From an uncultured Clostridia bacterium (GTDB taxonomy: Bacteria; Bacillota; Clostridia; TANB77; CAG-508): a stretch of 47,364 bases of DNA. This document shows, piece after piece, positions 35,165-44,583 of the stretch. Every line of letters begins with the position of its first letter. Position 1 is the stretch's first letter. Below the pieces are notes generated by a model, which saw nothing but the letters and a program-made list of their open reading frames with translations, was not told the origin of the DNA and ran no database searches. The translations under genes were made by a program, and so were the position numbers. The DNA lies in contig CALXFD010000014.1 in NCBI GenBank assembly GCA_944387495.1, positions 1-47,364 on the forward strand, written 5' to 3'.

Positions 35165-35170
35165 TATAAT
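35165..35170 (+). promoter_or_regulatory. Probable -10 box of the VanW-domain gene
   Basis: TATAAT lies 30 bases before the ATG, with TTCAAT 17 bases further upstream (35142-35147) as a weak -35 box. Confidence 0.5.
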
Positions 35171-35200
35171 ATCTATTGAAAATAACAAAAGGAGTAAAAT

Positions 35201-36769
35201 ATGAAAACAGAAAATATTACTAGCGAAAAAAAAGAGTTAAATGATTATGAGAATAACATTAAAAATGAAGATAAAAGAGAATTTCATCCAGTAGAAAACT
35301 ATGATATAAACTCTACACCTAAGGGACATAAGGTTTTAAAAATAGTAGGAATAATTTTATTAACAATATTTATTTTATTAATTCTTGCTTTTTCAATTTT
35401 CACAATTATAAACTACAACAACAAAAAAATAATATCAGGCGTCTACATTAAAAACATAGATGTTTCAAACCTAACAGCCGAAGAAGCAAAAGAAAAAGTT
35501 ACAAATTATATAAATGACAATCTACCAGAAAATATAAGCCTAAAACATAATGATTATGAAACTTCTATTCCACTTTCTTCATTAAATGTTCAATTTGATG
35601 TAGATACTGCTGTAAATTCAGCAATACAAATTGGAAAAGAGCAAAATATATTTATGAACAGTATTACTGCATTAGGCACACTTTTTAAACATAAAAACAT
35701 TGATATCAATATAACTCTTGATGAAGAACAATTGACAAAATCTCTTGATGATATCTCTTCTAAATTGCCTGATACTGTAATACAAAGTGGATATTACATA
35801 GATGGTAATAATTTAATAATTACAAAAGGTAAAGATGGAAATGTTGTTAATATAAACCAAATGGTTAGTCTTATAAAAAATGGAATATCTAATTTAACTT
35901 TAAAAGATAGAGTTCTAAATATAAGTACACAAATAAAATATCCATCAGAAATTAATATAGATAAAATATATGAAGAAATCTATAAAGAGCCAGTTGATGC
36001 ATATTATACTCAAAATCCATATACTGTATATCCAAGTGAAAGTGGAATGGATTTTGCAATTTCAATTGATGAAGCAAAAGCTATGCTTGAAGAAGAAAAA
36101 GATGAATATGTTGTTCCTTTAAAAATATTATACCCAAATGTTACTACAAATATGATTGGAACAGAAGCTTTTCCAGACTTACTTTCTAGCTATTCTACTC
36201 GTTATAATGCTTATGATAGAGATAGAACTACTAACTTACAATTGGCAGCTAATAAAATTAATGGCACTGTTTTAATGCCTGGCGAAACTTTTTCTTACAA
36301 CCAAGTAGTAGGAGAAAGGACTATTGCAGCAGGATATAAAGAAGCTCCTATTTATGTAAGTGGTGAAGTTGTTGATGGTCTAGGTGGTGGTATTTGCCAA
36401 ATTACTTCAACATTATATAATGCTGTATTATATGCAAATTTAGAAATTGTTGAAAGAAGTAACCATCAATTTGTACCTTCTTATGTTACTGCAAGTAGAG
36501 ATGCAACTGTTGTATATGGCTCAATAGATTTTAAGTTTAAAAATAATAGAGATTATCCTATTAAAATAATGTGTAGTGTATCTGGTGGAATTGCTAATTT
36601 CCAAATTTTTGGATTAAAAACAGATAATGAATATGAAGTTGAAATTTCTTCATATGTTACTGGTTCTACTGCTAATGAAACATATTCAGAGGCATATAGA
36701 ATTTTAAAACAAAATGGGCAAGTCGTTGGAAGTGAGCTTTTATCAAGGGATATATACAAAAAACATTAA
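35201..36769 (+). CDS. VanW-domain cell-envelope protein
   Basis: The 522-residue product has an acidic cytoplasmic part, one membrane anchor (about 45-70), two repeated YoaR/PG-binding-4-like domains (about 80-285) and a C-terminal VanW domain. The VanW part reads TTNLQLAANKINGTVLMPGETFSYN, APIYVSGEVVDGLGGGICQITSTLYNAVLYAN and SNHQFVPSYVTASRDATVVYG. VanW is named after vancomycin resistance clusters, but this common architecture is thought to act in wall biology; the function is unknown. It is a single gene with its own promoter and terminator. GGAG precedes the ATG. Confidence 0.9.
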   Translation: MKTENITSEKKELNDYENNIKNEDKREFHPVENYDINSTPKGHKVLKIVGIILLTIFILLILAFSIFTIINYNNKKIISGVYIKNIDVSNLTAEEAKEKVTNYINDNLPENISLKHNDYETSIPLSSLNVQFDVDTAVNSAIQIGKEQNIFMNSITALGTLFKHKNIDINITLDEEQLTKSLDDISSKLPDTVIQSGYYIDGNNLIITKGKDGNVVNINQMVSLIKNGISNLTLKDRVLNISTQIKYPSEINIDKIYEEIYKEPVDAYYTQNPYTVYPSESGMDFAISIDEAKAMLEEEKDEYVVPLKILYPNVTTNMIGTEAFPDLLSSYSTRYNAYDRDRTTNLQLAANKINGTVLMPGETFSYNQVVGERTIAAGYKEAPIYVSGEVVDGLGGGICQITSTLYNAVLYANLEIVERSNHQFVPSYVTASRDATVVYGSIDFKFKNNRDYPIKIMCSVSGGIANFQIFGLKTDNEYEVEISSYVTGSTANETYSEAYRILKQNGQVVGSELLSRDIYKKH

Positions 36770-36785
36770 TATTTCAAACTTATTT

Positions 36786-36822
36786 AGCTTAGCTAAAATT
36801 TCAAATCAATTTTAGCTAAGCT
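36786..36822 (+). terminator. Terminator of the VanW-domain gene
   Basis: AGCTTAGCTAAAATT and AATTTTAGCTAAGCT pair perfectly around a 7-nt loop and are followed by T4ATTTT, 16 bases after the stop codon. Confidence 0.9.
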
Positions 36823-36875
36823 TTTTATTTTGTGCTTTTATTTAATAAGTTATGCTTTCTTTCCACATTTTAAAA

Positions 36876-38249
36876 TTAACTAACCACAGTTCCTTCTCCT
36901 GTATTTGTTATTATTAAAATATCTTCTTCCCTACCATTTTCAGCATTTATATATACTAAAAATTCTTTATCATCTACTTTTCCTTTAAATTCATAACATA
37001 AAATTTCAGTTTGCCATTCAGTAGGAATTATTGCAAGCCTTTGGGTTTCTATTTGCAAATTTTTATTTAGATTTTTCTTTGCTTCTTCACCACTTATTTT
37101 TACATTTGATACATTTCTTTGTGTATGGTTATTCAAATATCCTGTTGTTTCAATTCCCATAATTTCACCATTATCTAATGCTACTTTTACTTTTATTAAA
37201 TCTGGATATGCTATAACACCATCTTGCGTATAAGCACAATTTACAGTCATTACTCCTTCTTGTTTTAAATAATATGTTTCTTGCATATTGTTAAATCCTT
37301 TTTGTTCTAAAAATTCTTTTGCTTTTTTTAGTGCTTCCTCTTGTGATATAATTTCAGAATTGATTTGTCTATTAGTGTTCATATAAATTATATGCCCACC
37401 TTTTTTTGAAATTGATATATTTATATTTTCATCATTTTTATTTGTTATTGAAAAGTCAAATGCTGGTATTGTTGCATTTTCTGATAATCCTAAATTTGCA
37501 ATTTCTTTTATACTATCATTTCCAACAAAATCTTGTGCAATTTGCTTTGCTTTTTCTTCATTTATATCATCTCCTGTTAATCCTTTCTTTTCTTGGCTTG
37601 TTAAATGTTCTGAAAATGCTCCATCATATATTAAACCTGCATATTCATGAAAATTTTCTTCTAAATTACTAAAACTTTCTTTTGAAATATTATCAACTTG
37701 TTGTGCAAAAGCTTCTGTTCCTTTTTCTGTTAGCTCTCCCCACTTAAATCTTCCATTATTTAAATCTTCTGATAATTGGTTTAATGTATTTTCTAATTCT
37801 ACACTATATCCATGCAATTCTTCTAAATTTGTTAAATCTTCTTGTGTTAAATCTTCATCATATATATTTTTTCTTGATAGAGAATAACTATAATCACTAA
37901 CCTGGTTTAAAAATTTTTCTGTATTTTCTAGTTCTTGGCTTTCTATTGGAAGCATACTTAAATAACTTTGCGCTAAATTAGCTTCTCTCCATAAATTTGT
38001 TAATGTTTCTGCTCCATGTTCAGATGTTGTTGATATTAATGATTTTGCTAAATATGTTTCAACATTTTGTACATAATCTACTAATTCAAAAAAAGCCATA
38101 TTATATGAGTTTTCAGATGCTTGTCTATATTCTGTTTGTTTTTTATATAAAATCACTCCTAAAATGGCTACTATTATTAATAAAACACATATAATACTTA
38201 ACATATGCCCTTTTTTCAATCTATTTTTCCAGTCTATTAATTTATTCAT
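36876..38249 (-). CDS. ypeB: Spore germination protein YpeB
   Basis: YpeB is needed to localise and stabilise the cortex-lytic enzyme SleB in spores. I start at ATG 38249, after GGAAGG; an upstream ATG at 38291 overlaps the end of sleB. The 457-residue product has an N-terminal membrane anchor (about 18-36), an extracellular helical part (YNMAFFELVDYVQNVETYLAKSL, then QSYLSMLPIE) and C-terminal PepSY repeats (EEKAKQIAQDFVGNDS, SQEEALKKAKEFLEQKGF). It lies 33 bases after sleB, the normal operon. Confidence 0.93.
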   Translation of the reverse strand: MNKLIDWKNRLKKGHMLSIICVLLIIVAILGVILYKKQTEYRQASENSYNMAFFELVDYVQNVETYLAKSLISTTSEHGAETLTNLWREANLAQSYLSMLPIESQELENTEKFLNQVSDYSYSLSRKNIYDEDLTQEDLTNLEELHGYSVELENTLNQLSEDLNNGRFKWGELTEKGTEAFAQQVDNISKESFSNLEENFHEYAGLIYDGAFSEHLTSQEKKGLTGDDINEEKAKQIAQDFVGNDSIKEIANLGLSENATIPAFDFSITNKNDENINISISKKGGHIIYMNTNRQINSEIISQEEALKKAKEFLEQKGFNNMQETYYLKQEGVMTVNCAYTQDGVIAYPDLIKVKVALDNGEIMGIETTGYLNNHTQRNVSNVKISGEEAKKNLNKNLQIETQRLAIIPTEWQTEILCYEFKGKVDDKEFLVYINAENGREEDILIITNTGEGTVVS

Positions 38250-38281
38250 CTTAAAGAACCTTCCTTCCATATATTTAAATT

Positions 38282-38755
38282 TTATTTGCAAAATCTATGT
38301 TTTCCTATTGTTTTTACATGTGGTCTAGACCATATCCATTTATTTGTTGCTGTATCTGGATTAAAATAATATATACATCCACCTGTTGGATCCCATCCAT
38401 TCATAGCATCTCTTGCTGCTTTATATACAGTAGAATCTTCTGCTATTGGCTGGTTTATTTGTCCATCTGCAACTGCTGTAAATGCTCCTGATTGATATAT
38501 AACTCCTGCAATTGTATTAGGGAATTGAGAGCTTTTTACTCTATTTAAAATAACTGCTCCAACAGCAACTTGTCCTTCATATGGTTCTCCTCTTGCTTCA
38601 CCATTTATAGCTCTTGCCATTAATTGTATATCAGATGTATTAGAGCTTGATGCATAACTAATATTTGTTTTTGTATTATTTAATAATAAAAATATTATCA
38701 AAATTGTAGATATTAATAATATACTTATTAATAAATTCTTAAATAATCTTTTCAT
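38282..38755 (-). CDS. sleB: Spore cortex-lytic enzyme SleB
   Basis: SleB is a lytic transglycosylase that breaks the muramic-lactam cortex at germination. The 157-residue product has a membrane/signal segment (about 7-25) and the catalytic domain: IQLMARAINGEARGEPYEGQVAVGAVILNRV with the catalytic glutamate in the GEA/GEP stretch, then GGCIYYFNPDTATNKWIWSRP. It lacks the N-terminal PG-binding domain of longer SleB proteins, so it is a short, CwlJ/SleB-like form. ypeB follows, supporting the SleB role. Confidence 0.9.
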   Translation of the reverse strand: MKRLFKNLLISILLISTILIIFLLLNNTKTNISYASSSNTSDIQLMARAINGEARGEPYEGQVAVGAVILNRVKSSQFPNTIAGVIYQSGAFTAVADGQINQPIAEDSTVYKAARDAMNGWDPTGGCIYYFNPDTATNKWIWSRPHVKTIGKHRFCK

Positions 38756-38883
38756 ATTTTTCTCCTTTTTTATTTAATTAAGTTTTTATTATTTGTTTCA
38801 AATTTCAATTTTTAGAAATATTATATAATTATTAATATTTTTTATATTATTTTTTACTTTTTTCTTAATTTTTATTCCATATT

Positions 38884-38912
38884 TTGAAATTTTATATTTA
38901 TTATGGTAAAAT
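38884..38912 (+). promoter_or_regulatory. SigA-type promoter of the glucosyltransferase gene
   Basis: TTGAAA (38884-38889), a 17-bp spacer and TAAAAT (38907-38912), with an upstream TGG giving an extended -10, lie 30 bases before the ATG. Confidence 0.65.
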
Positions 38913-38942
38913 ATACAAAAAAACAAGGAGAAATTTTTTAAA

Positions 38943-40088
38943 ATGAAAATTTTAATTTTTTATGCATCATATGGTGGAGGACATCTAAATGCTGCTAAAT
39001 CAATAAATGAATACCTTTTAGCTAATTACAAAAATAACGAACTTGATGTTGAATTAATAGACTGTATGAAATATGTTAATAAAACAATAGAAAAAGTTAC
39101 AACAGCTGCATATAGAGAAATGGCAAAAAAGATGCCTTGGGCTTGGGGAAGAATTTATTCAGATTCTCAAAAAGGTCCTCTTGCACATATTAGTTCTAGG
39201 TCTAATAAAATTTTGGCTATTAAATTATTACGATTATTAAGAGAAAAAAATCCAGATTTAATAATATCTACACATCCTTTTGGAAGCCAAATGTGTAGTT
39301 ACTTAAAAAGAAAAGGGAAAATTAATAGTAAAATTGCAACAATAATGACAGATTTTGCACCACATGACCAATGGCTTGTTGGTTCTGATTTTACAGATTA
39401 TTATTTTGTTGCACATGATAAAATGAAACAATATCTAATTTCAAAAAATATTGAAGAAAATAAAATTTTTGCTACTGGAATTCCACTTTCTAATAGATTT
39501 TTACAAAAATATAATAGAACTGACGTTTTAAAAGATTTTAATTTAGAAGACAATAAAATAAATATTTTATTTTTTGGCGGTGGAGAATTTGGATTAGGCA
39601 AAACGAGAACTTTTGAATTATTTGATATTTTTACAAAATTTATTACTGAAAATGAGCAAAAGTTCCAAATGATTGCTATTGCCGGTAAAAATATAAAAAT
39701 GAAATCTGCTTTTGAAGAAATTGTATATAAATATAATTCCAAAAATATTAAAATATTAGAATTTACAAATAAAGTTCCTGAACTTATGAGTATTTCTAAT
39801 TTAGTTGTTACAAAACCTGGTGGAATGACTACTACTGAAAGCTTAGCTTCACATTTACCTATGGTAGTAATTAATCCAATCCCTGGTCAAGAAGAAGAAA
39901 ATGCAGAATTTTTAGAACAAAATGGTATAGCCATTTGGCTTAAAAAAAATGATAATGCTTGGGAAATTTTAAATGATTTATTTGCTCATCCTAATAAATT
40001 AGAAGAAATGAAAAATAATACTAAAAAACTTGCTAAGCCTTATTCTACTAAAACTATTTGTGATATTTTAATAGAAAATTTAAAATAA
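38943..40088 (+). CDS. MGDG synthase-like (UgtP-type) glycosyltransferase
   Basis: This GT28-type enzyme probably transfers sugar from UDP-hexose to diacylglycerol, making membrane glycolipids and lipoteichoic-acid anchors. The 381-residue product has ILIFYASYGGGHLNAAKSI at the N-terminus (the MGDG-synthase domain), DLIISTHPFGSQMCSYLKR, IMTDFAPHDQWLVG, and the C-terminal UDP-sugar site with LFFGGGEFGLGKTRTFELF and VVTKPGGMTTTESLASHLPMVVINPIPGQEEENAEFL. The length is normal. It is a single gene with its own promoter and terminator. Confidence 0.88.
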   Translation: MKILIFYASYGGGHLNAAKSINEYLLANYKNNELDVELIDCMKYVNKTIEKVTTAAYREMAKKMPWAWGRIYSDSQKGPLAHISSRSNKILAIKLLRLLREKNPDLIISTHPFGSQMCSYLKRKGKINSKIATIMTDFAPHDQWLVGSDFTDYYFVAHDKMKQYLISKNIEENKIFATGIPLSNRFLQKYNRTDVLKDFNLEDNKINILFFGGGEFGLGKTRTFELFDIFTKFITENEQKFQMIAIAGKNIKMKSAFEEIVYKYNSKNIKILEFTNKVPELMSISNLVVTKPGGMTTTESLASHLPMVVINPIPGQEEENAEFLEQNGIAIWLKKNDNAWEILNDLFAHPNKLEEMKNNTKKLAKPYSTKTICDILIENLK

Positions 40089-40154
40089 ACTTAATTAAAT
40101 AATAAATATTAAAAGAAATTAGACTTGATTATATATTTTTAATTTACAATAAAT

Positions 40155-40186
40155 AATGGAAGGTGTTATAAAAAATACCTTCCATT
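40155..40186 (+). terminator. Terminator of the glucosyltransferase gene
   Basis: AATGGAAGGT and ACCTTCCATT pair around a 12-nt loop and are followed by CATTTTTT. It lies between the converging glucosyltransferase and recR genes. Confidence 0.8.
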
Positions 40187-40192
40187 CATTTT

Positions 40193-40792
40193 TTAAATTT
40201 CATGTCTTCCTTCTAATGCTTTTGTTAATGTTATTTCGTCTGTATATTCTAAATCTCCTCCAACAGGAATACCATGAGCAATTCTAGTTACTTTAACACC
40301 TAATGGTTTTATTAACTTTGATAAATACATTGCTGTGGCTTCTCCTTCTACTCTTGGGTTTGTAGCTAATATTACTTCTTTTACAGTGCCTTCCATTAAT
40401 CTAGAAAGTAATTCTTTTATTTTTATATCATCAGGTCCTACTCCATTCATAGGAGAAATTGAACCATGTAAAACATGATATACTCCTTTAAATTCATGTG
40501 TTTTTTCCATCGCTATTATATCTCTTACATCTTCTACAACACATATTAAAGATTGGTCTCTTTTTGGGTTACTACATATTGGGCATGGGTCTGTATCTGA
40601 TATATTAAAACATTTGCTACAATATTTTAAATTCTTTTTTGCACTTATTATTGAATTTACAAATTCATTTGTTTCCTCTTCTGAACAATTTAACATATAA
40701 AAAGCTAATCTTGCTGCTGTTTTGTGTCCTATACTTGGTAATCTTTCAAAACTCTCTATTAATTTTTCTATTGATGGTGAATATAATGACAT
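40193..40792 (-). CDS. recR: Recombination mediator protein RecR
   Basis: RecR works with RecF and RecO to load RecA at gaps. I start at ATG 40792, nine bases after AAAGGA. The 199-residue product has the HhH motif [20 protein letters not shown], the zinc finger C-x2-C...C-x2-C ([17 protein letters not shown]), and the Toprim domain with [16 protein letters not shown] and [17 protein letters not shown]. It is the last gene of the dnaX-ebfC-recR group. Confidence 0.96.
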   Translation of the reverse strand: MSLYSPSIEKLIESFERLPSIGHKTAARLAFYMLNCSEEETNEFVNSIISAKKNLKYCSKCFNISDTDPCPICSNPKRDQSLICVVEDVRDIIAMEKTHEFKGVYHVLHGSISPMNGVGPDDIKIKELLSRLMEGTVKEVILATNPRVEGEATAMYLSKLIKPLGVKVTRIAHGIPVGGDLEYTDEITLTKALEGRHEI

Positions 40793-40867
40793 TTTTAACA
40801 ATCCTTTCCTTTATATAATTAAAAAGACGTTTTCCAAAATCAAATTTATTTGGAAAACAACTTTTAA

Positions 40868-41209
40868 TTACATTAGTCCTGGTATATTGAATTTTCCTAA
40901 TTCTGCTGCTTGTGCACTATCAACTTTTCTTAATGCTTCATTTACACATGTTAAAATTAAATCTTCTAACATTTCTACATCGTCTGGGTCTACTACATCT
41001 TTTTTTATTTTTATCTCTTTTACCATTTTTTCTCCTGATACTTTTACACTTATTGCTCCTCCACCTGCTGTTGCTTCAAATTCTTTAACTGCTAATTCTT
41101 CTTGGCTTTTTTGCATATCTGCTTGCATTTTTTTAGCTTCTTTCATTAAATTATTGATATTCATTCCGCCAAATCCTCCCATTCCTGGGAATCCTCCTCT
41201 TTTTGCCAT
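40868..41209 (-). CDS. ebfC: Nucleoid-associated protein of the YbaB/EbfC family
   Basis: This 113-residue protein binds DNA as a dimer and is encoded between dnaX and recR in most bacteria. It begins with a Gly/Met-rich stretch (GGFPGMGGFGGMNIN) and continues with LMKEAKKMQADMQKSQEELA and GGGAISVKVSGEKMVKEIKI, then the DVEMLEDLILTCVNEALRK helix. Length and motifs are normal. GGAGG precedes the ATG. Confidence 0.95.
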   Translation of the reverse strand: MAKRGGFPGMGGFGGMNINNLMKEAKKMQADMQKSQEELAVKEFEATAGGGAISVKVSGEKMVKEIKIKKDVVDPDDVEMLEDLILTCVNEALRKVDSAQAAELGKFNIPGLM

Positions 41210-41237
41210 ATTCTTTTCCTCCTTAATTTTTATTATT

Positions 41238-42869
41238 TTAATCTATTATATTAAATGGTATATCTGATTGATTTGCAAAATTTTCTAAATTTTGCTCTTT
41301 TGTTAATTTTACTTGGTTTTCATTACTACTTCCTGAAATGTATTTTATTTGCATTGGCTTTCCTGATGCCATTGATACTAGATTTGTTAATTCTCTAATA
41401 TTTTCTTGTTTTTCTAATATCGTCTTTCCAAATGATGATAATCCTCCTGGAAATTCAATTCCTACTATCATATCATTTATTTGTGTTGCTTTGCTATTTA
41501 TTAAATTTGTATATAATACTATTTTCCCATTTTGCTTCAAATTATCTACAATTTGTGGCCAAAATTCTTCAACTTTATTTGATGAAAAATTCATTTTTGG
41601 TTTTTGAGTTTTTGCATTATTGATTTTGCTTATAGGCTCTGTTGTCTTATTTACCGGATTTACTACTACACTCTGTGGTGCTGTACTTTGTGATGCATAA
41701 GTTTGTGTAGCATTATTTGCTACTAATTTACCAGATTTTAAATATTTTTCTATTTTATCAACTCTTTCTTCTAATGAACCTGAATTATCTGCTAATTTAT
41801 TACATAACTTTATAATTCCTGCTTGAAACATTATTGTTTTTTGTGTTGACCATTTTAGATTATTTTCAATTTCTGATAATTCATATACTAAATTTACTAA
41901 TCTTTCTTTTGTTACTTGTTTAGACAATTCTTCTATTTTTGCTTTTTCATCTTCACTATAAAGTTCTATTTTGTTACATGCCTTATATACTAAAATATCT
42001 TTTATATATTTTATTATTTCCCATATAAGATTTGTAACATCTTTTCCTTCATCTAGTACTTTATTTACACTTTCTAATGCATCATCTATATTATATTCAA
42101 TAATTGCTCTTGTTATATCATGAACAAAAGTAATTTTAGGAATTCCAACTAAATCTTTTATTTTATCTTCATCAATTTTATTCTCTCCATCTTGAACACA
42201 TCTTTCTAATATTGACAAAGCATCTCTCATTGCTCCTTCTGATAAAACAGCAATTATATTTAAAGCTCCTTCTGAAATTTCTATATCACTTTCTTTACAT
42301 ACAATTTTCAATCTTTTTATAATATCTTCATTTGAAATTCTTTTAAAATCAAATCTCTGACATCTAGATAAAATTGTTGCTGGCAATTTTTGTGGTTCAG
42401 TAGTTGCTAAAATAAATTTTACATGTTCTGGTGGCTCTTCCAATGTCTTTAATAAAGCATTAAATGCTCCTGTTGAAAGCATATGTACCTCATCTATTAT
42501 ATATACTCTGTATTTCGCCTTTGTAGGTAAAAAGTTTACCTCTTCTCTTATACTTCTTATATCTTCAACACTATTATTTGATGCTGCATCCATCTCTACA
42601 ATATCTGTTAAAGAACCTGAAATTGCCCCTTTACATATTTCACATTCATTACATGGTTCACCATCTTTTGGATTTAAGCAATTTATTGCCCTTGCTAATA
42701 TTTTAGCAGCAGATGTTTTACCAGTACCTCTTCCACCATTAAATAAATATGCATGTCCAACTCTATCTGCCATTATTTGATTTTTTAATGTTCTTGTTAT
42801 ATGTTCTTGCCCTACCATTTCAGAAAATGTTAATGGTCTAAATTTTCTATAAAGAGCTGTGTACCCCAC
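41238..42869 (-). CDS. dnaX: DNA polymerase III subunits gamma/tau
   Basis: DnaX is the clamp-loader ATPase of the replisome. I start at GTG 42869 after AAAGGA, giving MGYTALYRKFRPLTFSEMVG, the usual N-terminus. The 543-residue product has Walker A GGRGTGKT (45-52), the zinc-binding cysteines in CLNPKDGEPCNECEICKG, Walker B DEVHMLS and the arginine-finger region LSRCQRFDF. The C-terminal tau part is less conserved. No internal A-run slippage site is obvious. It follows the SRP RNA gene, as in Bacillus. Confidence 0.96.
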   Translation of the reverse strand: MGYTALYRKFRPLTFSEMVGQEHITRTLKNQIMADRVGHAYLFNGGRGTGKTSAAKILARAINCLNPKDGEPCNECEICKGAISGSLTDIVEMDAASNNSVEDIRSIREEVNFLPTKAKYRVYIIDEVHMLSTGAFNALLKTLEEPPEHVKFILATTEPQKLPATILSRCQRFDFKRISNEDIIKRLKIVCKESDIEISEGALNIIAVLSEGAMRDALSILERCVQDGENKIDEDKIKDLVGIPKITFVHDITRAIIEYNIDDALESVNKVLDEGKDVTNLIWEIIKYIKDILVYKACNKIELYSEDEKAKIEELSKQVTKERLVNLVYELSEIENNLKWSTQKTIMFQAGIIKLCNKLADNSGSLEERVDKIEKYLKSGKLVANNATQTYASQSTAPQSVVVNPVNKTTEPISKINNAKTQKPKMNFSSNKVEEFWPQIVDNLKQNGKIVLYTNLINSKATQINDMIVGIEFPGGLSSFGKTILEKQENIRELTNLVSMASGKPMQIKYISGSSNENQVKLTKEQNLENFANQSDIPFNIID

Positions 42870-42900
42870 TTTTATCACATCCTTTATATACTTAAAAAAT

Positions 42901-43031
42901 GGCTGATATCTAATCTCTCTATGGAAAGTATTCCACATAAAGATATCTACTTATTGCTGCTTCCTCCCGGACCTGACAAGGTTCATAGGTCTTTATCGAA
43001 ATACTCTCCATACAAAGATTAAATATCGACC
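42901..43031 (-). ncRNA. ffs: Signal recognition particle RNA (4.5S/scRNA)
   Basis: The minus strand carries the conserved apical core CAGGTCCGGGAGGAAGCAGC, with the GGAA-type tetraloop region bound by Ffh, centred near 42960-42980. The ends GGTCGATAT...AATCT and AGATT...ATATCAGCC pair, giving a long hairpin of about 131 nt. It lies directly upstream of dnaX, as in Bacillus subtilis (scr-dnaX). I fixed the ends by the pairing, so they may be off by a few bases. The length suggests a form without a full Alu domain. Confidence 0.85.
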
Positions 43032-43086
43032 ATTTGTATTATATAATGATTTTTATATTTAATCAAGTATTATTTTTTATTATCTT

Positions 43087-43839
43087 CTAGTTTTTCTCTC
43101 TTTTAAAGATTATATTATCTAAATCTGTAATTTCTATTGATGTAGTTCCTTCATCTACAACATTACCTTCTGGTAATTGTAATTCTACATTTGCTTTATA
43201 TTCTTTTCCACTTTGTGTTATTATTCTCAAATCAAAATTTAATTTTATTTTTAATTGTTCATTAGTAATTCCTGCTTTTTTTAATAATTGCATATGTTCT
43301 ATTTCTTCATCATTTGACTTATATTCAGCAATATTATTATTAGCACATCTAAATGCTACAATTCCACCTTGATTAGAAATTTTCATATTTTTTAAATCTG
43401 ATTTTACATCACTTATATATTCTATGCTATCTACTATATTTTCATCTTTATATCTAAAAATTGTATTTTGGTCTTCTGCATCTGGTTTATATATTTTAAT
43501 ATTTTCTTTATTTTGAGATTCTATATTAAAATGAGCAATTTTTATTGACTGTATAGTCTCTTGTTTTTCATATTGAGCATTTTTATCTATATATAAATAT
43601 ATATCATTAGTTTGATATATGTCAAAAGCCCATCTAGTATCTGTTGCAGTTTTATCTGCTCCCTCTTGTGAACTTACAATTGTAATTTTAGTTAACTCAA
43701 AAGGCATATTTGTCTCGCCTTCTACATTATATCTTAAAATTAACATTCCTACTATAAATAAAATTACTGCTATAATTACTATAATCATACATAAGTGAAA
43801 ACTTTTTGTAGATGTTAATCTCTTTAATTTATCTATCAT
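43087..43839 (-). CDS. Membrane-anchored protein of unknown function
   Basis: I start at ATG 43839 after GGGGGA. The 250-residue product has one N-terminal membrane anchor (about 17-36) and an outer domain that looks beta-rich: FELTKITIVSSQEGADK, DTRWAFDIYQTNDIYLYIDKN, IKIAHFNIESQNKENIKIYKP and a C-terminal IEITDLDNIIFKREK. No family is recognised. It lies between tadA and the SRP RNA gene; the gap to tadA is 22 bases, so it is probably in the tadA transcript. Confidence 0.65.
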   Translation of the reverse strand: MIDKLKRLTSTKSFHLCMIIVIIAVILFIVGMLILRYNVEGETNMPFELTKITIVSSQEGADKTATDTRWAFDIYQTNDIYLYIDKNAQYEKQETIQSIKIAHFNIESQNKENIKIYKPDAEDQNTIFRYKDENIVDSIEYISDVKSDLKNMKISNQGGIVAFRCANNNIAEYKSNDEEIEHMQLLKKAGITNEQLKIKLNFDLRIITQSGKEYKANVELQLPEGNVVDEGTTSIEITDLDNIIFKREKN

Positions 43840-43861
43840 ATATTCCCCCATACAAAATATT

Positions 43862-44338
43862 TTAATTTTTCACTTCTTTTGCTTCTTTTTTTATTTTTCT
43901 TAATTCTTTAAAAAAATCTTTTAAAATTTTTTCACAGTCTTGTTTCATTATTCCTGTTTCAACTTCTACATTATGATTAAAAGTATAATCTTTAAATAAA
44001 TTTAAAACAGAACCTGCTGCACCTGTTTTTTCATCCATTGTACCTATATATATTTTTTTGATTCTTGAATTTATGATTGCACCTGCACACATAGAACATG
44101 GTTCCAAAGTAACATACATTTCGCAATCTAATAATCTCCATGAATCTAGTTTTTTACTTGCTTTTTTTATTGCTATTATTTCTGCATGCTCAGTAGTGTC
44201 TTTTTTTGTTTCTTTTAAATTATGTCCTCTTGCGATAATTTTTCCATCTTTTACTATTACACAGCCAACAGGTATTTCTAACTTTTCATATGCTTTTTTT
44301 GCTTCTTTTAAGGCTTCTTTCATAAATTTTTCTGGCAT
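43862..44338 (-). CDS. tadA: tRNA-specific adenosine deaminase TadA
   Basis: TadA converts A34 to inosine in tRNA-Arg(ACG), which lets one tRNA read CGU, CGC and CGA but not CGG. The 158-residue product has the zinc site H51-A-E53 in TTEHAEIIAIKKA and PCSMCAGA (C81, C84), and the N-terminal MKEALKEAKKAYEKLEIPVG. Length and motifs are normal. It lies just downstream of tRNA-Arg(CCU). It is relevant to the CGG frameshift sites, because inosine cannot serve CGG and no CGG-reading tRNA is seen in this window. Confidence 0.95.
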   Translation of the reverse strand: MPEKFMKEALKEAKKAYEKLEIPVGCVIVKDGKIIARGHNLKETKKDTTEHAEIIAIKKASKKLDSWRLLDCEMYVTLEPCSMCAGAIINSRIKKIYIGTMDEKTGAAGSVLNLFKDYTFNHNVEVETGIMKQDCEKILKDFFKELRKIKKEAKEVKN

Positions 44339-44369
44339 TTTATTTAAACTTCCTATTTATTCTAAATTT

Positions 44370-44445
<76 letters not shown>

Positions 44446-44583
44446 ATATGTAATTCTTACTTTTTTCTATTAAAAGTTGCCAAAATTATTATAACATAAT
44501 TATCTACTAAAAAGCAATATTTTAATTTCTTTTATTAAATTGAGCTATTGACAGCCTCTGGTATAATATAAAAGGTGATAAAA

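Noticed and set aside
35201..36769. A vancomycin resistance locus, from the VanW domain and nearby ddl/murF
   Set aside because: VanW-domain proteins are common in Clostridia without resistance. There are no vanHAX or vanRS genes, and the ligase looks like an ordinary Ddl.
42901..43031. Extending dnaX upstream to an ATG at 42938
   Set aside because: The extension runs into the SRP RNA and adds 23 residues not found in DnaX. The GTG at 42869 has a good ribosome binding site and gives the usual N-terminus.
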